From the NCBI GenBank assembly GCA_003219945.1, contig QHQV01000344.1:1-5072 (forward strand): a DNA stretch of 5,072 nucleotides, written 5' to 3'. A program made the position numbers and the translations under genes. Numbering within the stretch: position 1 is the first letter of the stretch; each line of letters begins with the position of its first letter. Of the stretch, positions 1 to 5,072 are shown one piece after another. Source of the stretch: Verrucomicrobiota bacterium (lineage in GTDB: Bacteria > Verrucomicrobiota > Verrucomicrobiia > Chthoniobacterales > UBA10450). The notes below the pieces were generated by a model, which was not told where the DNA came from, did not search any database, and was given only the letters and a program-made list of their open reading frames with translations.

Positions 1-88
1 CGGGATCCTTTGCCGCAGGTTCGGCGACAGCAATCGCGACGGGCAACAACAGAGTAAATGCAACGTCGGCCAGGACTAACGCTTTCAT
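1..88 (-). CDS. Start of a probable exported protein (partial, runs off left edge)
   Basis: Only the first 29 codons are in the window. The ATG is at 88-86 and translation reads MKALVLADVAFTLLL..., continuing to an AVAEPAAKDP stretch. This has the make-up of a Sec signal peptide: a Lys at residue 2, a mostly hydrophobic core of about 15 residues (with an unusual Asp at residue 8), and an Ala-x-Ala motif near residues 20-22 as a likely signal peptidase I site. The mature part therefore probably acts in the periplasm or envelope, but nothing in the visible residues identifies a family. The start lies 13 bases after the stop of the DUF4440 gene on the same strand, so co-transcription is likely. 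No clear Shine-Dalgarno sequence precedes the ATG, and the ATG falls inside an imperfect inverted repeat (76-125). Confidence 0.5.
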   Translation of the reverse strand, partial: MKALVLADVAFTLLLPVAIAVAEPAAKDP

Positions 89-127
89 GGCGACTGTCGC
101 GTCACTTCTTCGTGAAGCGAGTTAGCT
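74..127. repeat. Imperfect attC-like inverted repeat
   Basis: On the plus strand CTAACGCTTTCA (76-87) faces TGAAGCGAGTTAG (113-125). The outer CTAAC/GTTAG arms pair, and GCTTTCA pairs with TGAAGC with small bulges (two unpaired bases on one side, one on the other). A short inner stem GCGA/TCGC (90-93/97-100) lies between them. An outer AAC...GTT core, an imperfect second box and bulged bases are the hallmarks of integron attC sites. However, each seven-base core (GACTAAC, GTTAGCT) departs by one base from RYYYAAC/GTTRRRY, and about 54 bases is short for an attC. The right arm also codes for the last residues of the DUF4440 protein, so chance or a coupling hairpin remain possible. Confidence 0.3.
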
Positions 128-470
128 GGGTAAATATGCATTGCCAGCGTTCAGCTTGCTTAACAAAAATATCTGTCGCGCATTCGCAGGAGGTGAAGTC
201 CTGTCCCATAAACTTTCCTTTACTCGTCGTCAGCCCGGTCACCACGGCGGTGTTTCCGTAAACACGGACTTTTAGGTCTGTAGACTTCATCGACTCATGG
301 GACAACGCGCCAGATCGGATGACTTCCAGAAACCGGGCCTTATCGATGATGCTTCCATCGGGTTCAACGATGATCCAATCATCAGCGAGGAGTCTATCGA
401 GTGTGTCCGCATTATTGCTGGTGACTGCTCGCGCAAATTCGTTCTCCAATTTCAACAGTTCTTTTTCCAT
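102..470 (-). CDS. DUF4440 / SnoaL-like NTF2-fold protein
   Basis: This 122-residue protein has the layout of the DUF4440 branch of the NTF2-like (cystatin-like cone) superfamily. An N-terminal helix (ELLKLENEFARAV, residues 4-16) is followed by DTLDRLLADDWIIVEPDGSI (22-41), where the cone begins. Then come a helix (KARFLEVIRSG), a VRVYGNTAVVTGL strand pair (68-80), and the final ERWQCIFTQLTRF strand (107-119) typical of the family end. The length is normal for a single-domain member. Proteins of this fold are small pocket proteins, some enzymes and some stress-linked; the sequence does not fix a substrate. There is no signal peptide, so it is probably cytoplasmic. The start is the ATG in the EKELLKLENEF context, which matches the family start; no strong ribosome site is visible. 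It lies 98 bases after the zinc-ribbon gene and 13 bases before the exported-protein start, all on one strand. Confidence 0.8.
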   Translation of the reverse strand: MEKELLKLENEFARAVTSNNADTLDRLLADDWIIVEPDGSIIDKARFLEVIRSGALSHESMKSTDLKVRVYGNTAVVTGLTTSKGKFMGQDFTSCECATDIFVKQAERWQCIFTQLTRFTKK

Positions 471-568
471 CGTATTGTTGTGGAGTAGGATCAGCTAACG
501 CTAGCGACGGCGAGTATACAATGAGAAATCCGATATCGAAAGTCAGAGAGCGGTTTCGCGCCTGCAGC
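471..568 (-). promoter_or_regulatory. Spacer with weak promoter-like -10 and GTTAGCT motif
   Basis: This 98-base gap separates the zinc-ribbon gene from the DUF4440 gene. On the minus strand it holds TATACT (complement of 513-518), one mismatch from the TATAAT consensus, 42 bases upstream of the DUF4440 ATG. No well-spaced -35 is obvious: the nearest TTGACA-like hexamer (CTGACT) is 22 bases away, which is too far. GCGTTAGCT (complement of 494-502) resembles an integron R' core (GTTRRRY) with one mismatch. I cannot find a convincing partner arm for it behind the zinc-ribbon gene. Confidence 0.25.
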
Positions 569-967
569 TCAGTAACTGACGCGCGTTTCATATCGTTGTA
601 GAGGAATATCCAGGCACCAACGAGTGGGTGATTGAAGGCTGTTATTCGGTGTGGCTTCACACTCTTCGTCGAATCTGGTTCCGCAGTACGGACACATGAC
701 TACAGGTTCTGCTGGTCCAAGTGGATTGACGGGGGACATGATAGCTCCGCCGAGGCGATACGAACAGCGAGGACAGCGAATCGCGTATATCCGATAGATG
801 GATCCCGCCATCGCGGCGAGAAAGCTGAGAATGCCGGGAAAGACAAGCCAGCGAAGCGCCAGAGATGAAGCGGCGCTGAAGAAACAAAGCATTGCGCCAG
901 CAGTGCCGCCGATCCAGAGGAAGTCAGCCACTCGCTTCTGACGAAGAACTTTCTCGCGAATGGTCAT
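569..967 (-). CDS. Small two-TM membrane protein with a zinc-ribbon and attC-like tail
   Basis: This 132-residue protein is of no family I can name. After a basic N-terminus (residues 1-13) there are two hydrophobic segments, about residues 17-38 and 41-58, joined by a very short turn (RW), so a helical hairpin in the membrane is likely. A zinc-ribbon follows: CPRC (65-68) and CPYC (92-95) form a four-cysteine site about 24 residues apart, probably on the cytoplasmic face. From about residue 105 the sequence changes character and reads TPNNSLQSPTRW followed by a low-information tail. NNS-type tails are what is produced when a gene reads through an integron attC site or similar intergenic repeat, so the functional protein may end near residue 104. 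The ATG lies three bases after a GTTAGAC core motif. There is no obvious Shine-Dalgarno sequence. Confidence 0.6.
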   Translation of the reverse strand: MTIREKVLRQKRVADFLWIGGTAGAMLCFFSAASSLALRWLVFPGILSFLAAMAGSIYRIYAIRCPRCSYRLGGAIMSPVNPLGPAEPVVMCPYCGTRFDEECEATPNNSLQSPTRWCLDIPLQRYETRVSY

Positions 968-970
968 GAG

Positions 971-977
971 GTCTAAC
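971..977 (-). other. Integron-type core heptamer GTTAGAC
   Basis: Read on the minus strand this is GTTAGAC, a perfect match to the GTTRRRY R' core of integron recombination sites. It lies directly between the end of the integrase fragment and the next same-strand start codon (GTTAGAC, CTC, ATG), the spacing expected for a cassette gene behind attI or attC. A TCTAATTC stretch immediately upstream on the minus strand forms the imperfect opposite-facing box that integrase simple sites carry. A seven-base match alone is weak; the position next to an integrase fragment is what makes it worth listing. Confidence 0.35.
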
Positions 978-979
978 GA

Positions 980-1007
980 GAATTAGATGAAAATTTTCGT
1001 CTAATTC
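980..1007. repeat. 28-base near-perfect AT-rich palindrome
   Basis: GAATTAGATGAAAA (980-993) and TTTTCGTCTAATTC (994-1007) are inverted copies with a single mismatched pair, which would be a G-T (or G-U) wobble. The integrase fragment stop codon (TAG, complement of 1001-1003) is inside it. It could be a protein-binding operator, part of a recombination site (each half contains an ATTAGA box resembling the GTTAGAC core nearby), or a weak transcript end. There is no GC-rich stem plus T-run, so a classical intrinsic terminator is unlikely. Confidence 0.6.
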
Positions 1008-1201
1008 GGAACGGAATGCCGCCTCCCTGTCGGCTGTGCTTCCTCGTCAAGCGGGCTCCGAATGGCGAGTCCTGGTTTGTTGAGAACATGCGTGTAAATC
1101 ATCGTCGTGGAAACGTCGCGGTGCCCAAGCAGCTCCTGAACCGTACGAATATCCTGGCCATTTTCCAGCAAGTGAGTCGCGAAACTGTGCCGGTAGAACA
1201 T
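1001..1201 (-). pseudogene. Integron-integrase (IntI-type) C-terminal remnant
   Basis: The 66 residues match the extreme C-terminus of tyrosine recombinases of the integron-integrase group. RHSFATHLL carries the Arg of the box II HxxR motif (R4). [11 protein letters not shown] carries the fifth catalytic position (H27). [11 protein letters not shown] contains the nucleophilic Tyr (Y36). The RSPLD ending is typical of IntI proteins. Homology starts at about residue 4: the His of HxxR, the first catalytic Arg, the Lys and the whole N-terminal DNA-binding domain are missing. The frame stays open upstream through the heptamer repeat and then hits a stop, with no integrase residues recognisable. 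The lost part is not found beyond the S23 element, where ftsH begins. The fragment cannot be catalytically active. The apparent ATG is simply the first one after the break and need not be used. Confidence 0.85.
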
Positions 1202-1202
1202 T

Positions 1203-1229
1203 GTTGAGAGTTGATAGTTGAGAGTTGAG
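1203..1229 (+). repeat. Left inverted heptamer array flanking the S23 gene
   Basis: From 1205 the sequence is a seven-base tandem: TGAGAGT, TGATAGT, TGAGAGT, then TGAGCGA. The 27-base block 1203-1229 is the inverted counterpart of 1605-1631. GTTGAGAGT (nine bases) and TGAGAGTTGAG (eleven bases) are identical in both, and only the middle heptamer differs. The recognisable integrase homology ends about ten bases to the left (near 1192), so this repeat marks the boundary between the broken recombinase gene and the S23 unit. Confidence 0.85.
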
Positions 1230-1240
1230 CGACTTATAAG
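1211..1240 (+). promoter_or_regulatory. Candidate promoter for the S23 gene built on the repeat
   Basis: TTGATA (1211-1216) and TATAAG (1235-1240) are separated by 18 bases and resemble -35 and -10 boxes. The -35 candidate exists because the second heptamer is TGATAGT and not TGAGAGT. The -10 ends five bases before the ATG at 1246, so a transcript from it would be leaderless or nearly so, consistent with the absence of a clear Shine-Dalgarno sequence. This rests on sequence resemblance only. Confidence 0.3.
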
Positions 1241-1245
1241 ACGGG

Positions 1246-1602
1246 ATGTTTAACTTTGAAAAGCTCGATGTTTGGCAGGATGCAATTCAGTTTGCTGGTC
1301 TGGTATATGAATTGACTGGGGATTTTCCGGGCGAGGAACGTTTTGGATTGACCAATCAGATGCGGCGCGCAGCCGTTTCTGTTTCGTCTAACATCGCGGA
1401 AGGAAGTTCACGCGTATCACGCACGGATTTTTCTCGTTTCGTAGAAATCGCAACGGGCTCGGTGTTTGAAGTTGTCTCGCAAACTACGATCGCGCTTCGC
1501 CGAAAAATGATTACGCAGAAGAATTACGATAAGGTCTACGCCGCAGCGGAAAAGCAGAGCAAGATGCTCAGCGGTTTGCGCAGGTCCTTGTCCGACAAGT
1601 AA
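1246..1602 (+). CDS. S23-type four-helix-bundle protein
   Basis: This 118-residue protein belongs to the S23 / 23S rRNA intervening-sequence protein family (four-helix bundle). The family signature is nearly complete: [13 protein letters not shown] (4-16), [27 protein letters not shown] (20-46), [15 protein letters not shown] (48-62), [12 protein letters not shown] (65-76) and a last helix ending in MLSGLRRSL. Members were first noted as ORFs within intervening sequences inserted in 23S rRNA genes of Leptospira and relatives, and stand-alone copies are common. Their biochemical role is not established; known structures form pentameric rings with basic surfaces, suggesting nucleic-acid binding. 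It is the only plus-strand gene here and converges on ftsH. Its stop is two bases before the right heptamer repeat and its start 16 bases after the left one, so gene plus repeats look like one unit. The reading frame is intact and of full length. Confidence 0.92.
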   Translation: MFNFEKLDVWQDAIQFAGLVYELTGDFPGEERFGLTNQMRRAAVSVSSNIAEGSSRVSRTDFSRFVEIATGSVFEVVSQTTIALRRKMITQKNYDKVYAAAEKQSKMLSGLRRSLSDK

Positions 1603-1604
1603 CC

Positions 1605-1631
1605 CTCAACTCTCAGCCAAAGACTCTCAAC
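1605..1631 (-). repeat. Right inverted heptamer array flanking the S23 gene
   Basis: Read on the minus strand the units are TGAGAGT, CTTTGGC, TGAGAGT, TGAGGGT. The period of seven is thus kept although the second unit has been replaced. Together with 1203-1229 it forms a 27-base inverted repeat pair with 22 matching positions. It fills nearly the entire gap between the S23 stop (1602) and the ftsH stop (1638), so the element abuts the end of ftsH without breaking it. Confidence 0.85.
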
Positions 1632-1637
1632 CGCTCC

Positions 1638-3674
<2,037 letters not shown>

Positions 3675-4030
3675 AAACCAATTTACGTAGGGAAAAAGCT
3701 ATCATGAACGACTCGCAATGCAAAACGACGGATCAAGCTGACGTACTATGGTTCGTGAATTGCCCGTGGCGCGGTTGGGTCGCATCTGGCGTCCCGAGTG
3801 GTGACCGTTTTACTTCACTGCGAGTCATTGCTCATCAGCTCCATCATCTGCCTCGGATCTCATGGGTTTGCGCATCCTGTAAAAGTCGATGTTCGGTTAG
3901 TTTCCTTTCCCCTGTCCGGCGTTCAAATGGCTTGGCTCCAAACCAAGATCCGCCGTCTACCGCCGTGTTGTTCCCCGGCCGTTGCTAGCCTGCGTTTCAC
4001 CGAAATTGTGGTGAAACAATTCCCAGCTGG
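3675..4030. other. Intergenic region upstream of ftsH, no supported gene
   Basis: These 356 bases lie between the kinase gene and ftsH. Open frames across it (for example 3704-3988 on plus) have no recognisable domain, a Cys/Trp/Ser/Arg-rich composition of random type and no plausible start context, so I do not call them. No tRNA cloverleaf or riboswitch pattern is evident. The ftsH promoter should be here, but I find no pair of boxes good enough to name. One hairpin stands out at 3994-4017 and is listed separately. The octamer TGCGAGTC occurs twice in inverted orientation, around 3710-3717 and 3819-3827, of unknown meaning. Confidence 0.5.
3994..4017 (-). terminator. Perfect 8-bp hairpin behind the kinase gene
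   Basis: GTTTCACC (3994-4001) and GGTGAAAC (4010-4017) are perfect inverted copies around an eight-base loop, GAAATTGT. The hairpin begins 13 bases after the kinase stop on the minus strand, the position expected for a transcript end. No run of T follows the stem on that strand, and the stem is only moderately GC-rich, so termination would have to be weak or factor-assisted. An operator for ftsH is less likely because it lies more than 300 bases upstream of its start. Confidence 0.4.
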
Positions 4031-5020
4031 CTACGTTAGTTGCCGCAACGTTTTCTCCAGATCCGTCAGCCCGTCGATTTCGGCTACGGTACGCTGCAAC
4101 GACTGCATCGCGGCAGCGACGTGACTGAGGAAATGTTTGTGACCCTTGACCAAGCCGAGAAATCCGTAAGCACCTAACGCTTGCATAAGGCGTTGGATGG
4201 CGCACAGCCGCAACTTGACATCGAAATCGCCGTTGATCGCGATAACGTTCTCGCCCTGACGGTCGCGATAATATGCGGTCAATTCCGCGCGTTCGCTTTC
4301 CGGAAGATCGACATAAGGATCATAAAGCAGCGAGGCGAGATCGTATTCGGCAAGGCCGGGTCGCATTCCCTGGAAATCGATCAGGTGCGCCTGACCATTT
4401 CGGATGATGATGTTCTGCGATTGAAAATCGCGGTGTACCAAAACTCTCGGGAAGGATGCCAGGCGATCCGCGATTTCCTGTAGCGCAGGCAGAGACTCTA
4501 GCTGCGAGAGCTTTGTTTTCTCGATCTTGAATAAGCGGCCGAGGCAATTCTCGAAAAAGTAATTCTGTTCCCACAGGTAAAGCTCAGAATTGAACTCGGC
4601 CGGCAAATGCTGCTTCATCTCGATGCAAAACGGTTCTGGCAACGCGTGAAGCGCCGCGATTTGATCAAGGGCCGATTCGTAGAAAGCCCGGCGCACCAGC
4701 CAACTTTCGTCGCGATAACTGTAAAGGTCGCGCTCGCCAAGGTCTTCCAGCCAGATCAAACCTTCATCGGCGTCGTGATAGTAAATCTCCGGCACGCGAA
4801 TTCGGTGCTCGGTAAGAAAGTTCGCGATGGTGGCGTAGTGGCGATTTTCTTCCCGCTCCAGATTGTATTTCACCAAAATGAGCGCCTGCTCTGCCGAGCA
4901 ACGGATCCGATAGAATTTGCGATCTGACCCACCTTTTTGAATTGGTGCGATTTTTATCTCCGCGACGTCCAAGCGCGGGAAATGCTTCCGCGTTCGTCGA
5001 ACAAGCAGGTCGGTTCTCAT
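4031..5020 (-). CDS. AmgK-like sugar kinase (aminoglycoside phosphotransferase fold)
   Basis: This 329-residue protein has the aminoglycoside phosphotransferase/choline kinase fold and resembles the COG3178 group that includes AmgK, the anomeric N-acetylmuramate/N-acetylglucosamine kinase of the cell-wall recycling route through MurU. An N-lobe nucleotide loop GGSDRKFYRI is at 30-39, and a Lys in ILVKYN (51) fits the ATP-anchoring lysine. A hinge region LIWLEDLGERDLYSY is at 88-102. The catalytic loop VLVHRDFQSQNI (193-204) has D198 as base and N203 as metal ligand. The metal-binding LIDFQGMRPGLAEYDLASLL (213-232) has D215. Length fits AmgK (about 330-350). If the assignment is right it phosphorylates the C1 position of MurNAc/GlcNAc in the cytoplasm. 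The partner nucleotidyltransferase (murU) is not downstream; it could lie beyond the right edge. The substrate is inferred from family resemblance, and other small-molecule kinases of this fold are possible. The ATG start gives the family N-terminus; the frame is open further upstream. Confidence 0.8.
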   Translation of the reverse strand: MRTDLLVRRTRKHFPRLDVAEIKIAPIQKGGSDRKFYRIRCSAEQALILVKYNLEREENRHYATIANFLTEHRIRVPEIYYHDADEGLIWLEDLGERDLYSYRDESWLVRRAFYESALDQIAALHALPEPFCIEMKQHLPAEFNSELYLWEQNYFFENCLGRLFKIEKTKLSQLESLPALQEIADRLASFPRVLVHRDFQSQNIIIRNGQAHLIDFQGMRPGLAEYDLASLLYDPYVDLPESERAELTAYYRDRQGENVIAINGDFDVKLRLCAIQRLMQALGAYGFLGLVKGHKHFLSHVAAAMQSLQRTVAEIDGLTDLEKTLRQLT

Positions 5021-5024
5021 AAAT

Positions 5025-5072
5025 TCAGATGTCGATGTCGCGATGGATGCCAGTGACCTTTTTTCGGGAGCG
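5025..5072 (-). CDS. Possible 3' end of an upstream gene (partial)
   Basis: One minus-strand frame entering from the right edge reads RSRKKVTGIHRDIDI and stops at TGA (complement of 5025-5027), four bases before the kinase ATG. The tight spacing and plausible composition suggest the end of a gene in the same operon. Only 15 codons are visible, so no family can be named. A second open frame ends in a TGA that overlaps the kinase start as ATGA, but its His/Pro-rich reading looks less protein-like. The kinase frame itself is also open to the edge. Confidence 0.25.
   Translation of the reverse strand, partial: RSRKKVTGIHRDIDI

Noticed and set aside
412..660. An 82-codon minus-strand frame overlapping the zinc-ribbon tail and the DUF4440 start.
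   Set aside because: It overlaps two better genes in another frame, shows no domain or signal, and its end runs out of frame into the DUF4440 coding region.
632..868. A 78-codon plus-strand frame opposite the zinc-ribbon gene.
   Set aside because: It is antisense to a frame with two clear membrane segments and two CxxC motifs, and has no features of its own.
1203..1631. Heptamer repeats considered as a CRISPR array.
   Set aside because: The units are seven bases long, directly adjacent with no spacers, and in inverted orientation on the two sides of a gene. No cas gene is present.
1203..1631. S23 unit considered as a classical insertion sequence or MITE.
   Set aside because: There is no transposase. 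I could not see a target-site duplication outside the repeats, since the left side is TAGAACATT and the right side CGCTCCCTA. It is kept only as a repeat-bounded unit.
3704..4124. Overlapping plus-strand open frames between the kinase gene and ftsH.
   Set aside because: Composition is of random type, rich in Cys, Trp, Ser and Arg. There is no start context, and one frame runs antisense into the end of the kinase gene.
4031..5072. Extension of the kinase gene upstream of 5020 in the same frame.
   Set aside because: The frame is open to the window edge, but the ATG at 5020 already gives the usual N-terminus, and the added residues (Ser/Thr/Ala-rich) show no family resemblance.

Overview
The window looks like a piece of a Gram-negative-type bacterial chromosome. 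The FtsH sequence, the AmgK-like kinase, the S23-type gene wrapped in heptamer repeats and the weak Shine-Dalgarno signals suggest the Verrucomicrobiota (soil Chthoniobacterales-like). This placement is recalled from family resemblance, not computed, and is held at only about 50%.

Layout, right to left. Nearly everything is on the minus strand. At the right edge (5025-5072) there may be the last codons of an upstream gene. It is followed by an AmgK-like sugar kinase/aminoglycoside-phosphotransferase-fold gene (4031-5020). About 356 bases without a convincing gene (3675-4030) hold a clean hairpin just behind that gene and presumably the ftsH promoter. The complete ATP-dependent membrane protease gene ftsH (1638-3674) follows. 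A strong GC-rich hairpin overlaps its stop codon.

The left 1.6 kb is accessory in character. The only plus-strand gene, an S23-type four-helix-bundle protein (1246-1602), sits inside a pair of inverted arrays built from the heptamer TGAGAGT. Immediately left of the left array is the C-terminal third or less of an integron-type tyrosine recombinase (1001-1201). It is cut off at the catalytic HxxR motif, exactly beside the repeat. Downstream of its stop comes a 28-base near-perfect palindrome, then a perfect integron core-type heptamer GTTAGAC three bases before the next start codon. Three small same-strand genes follow: a two-TM zinc-ribbon protein whose C-terminal tail (PNNSLQ) resembles tails read through integron attC sites, a DUF4440/NTF2-like protein, and the start of an exported protein. 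An imperfect attC-like stem lies between the last two.

Taken together, the right side is housekeeping envelope biology (membrane proteolysis, cell-wall sugar salvage). The left side reads as the remnant of an integron-like locus whose integrase was destroyed next to a small repeat-bounded S23 element. The integrase fragment, the S23 gene and its repeats are directly visible. The integron-cassette reading of the small genes is inference. I see no rRNA, tRNA or CRISPR array.
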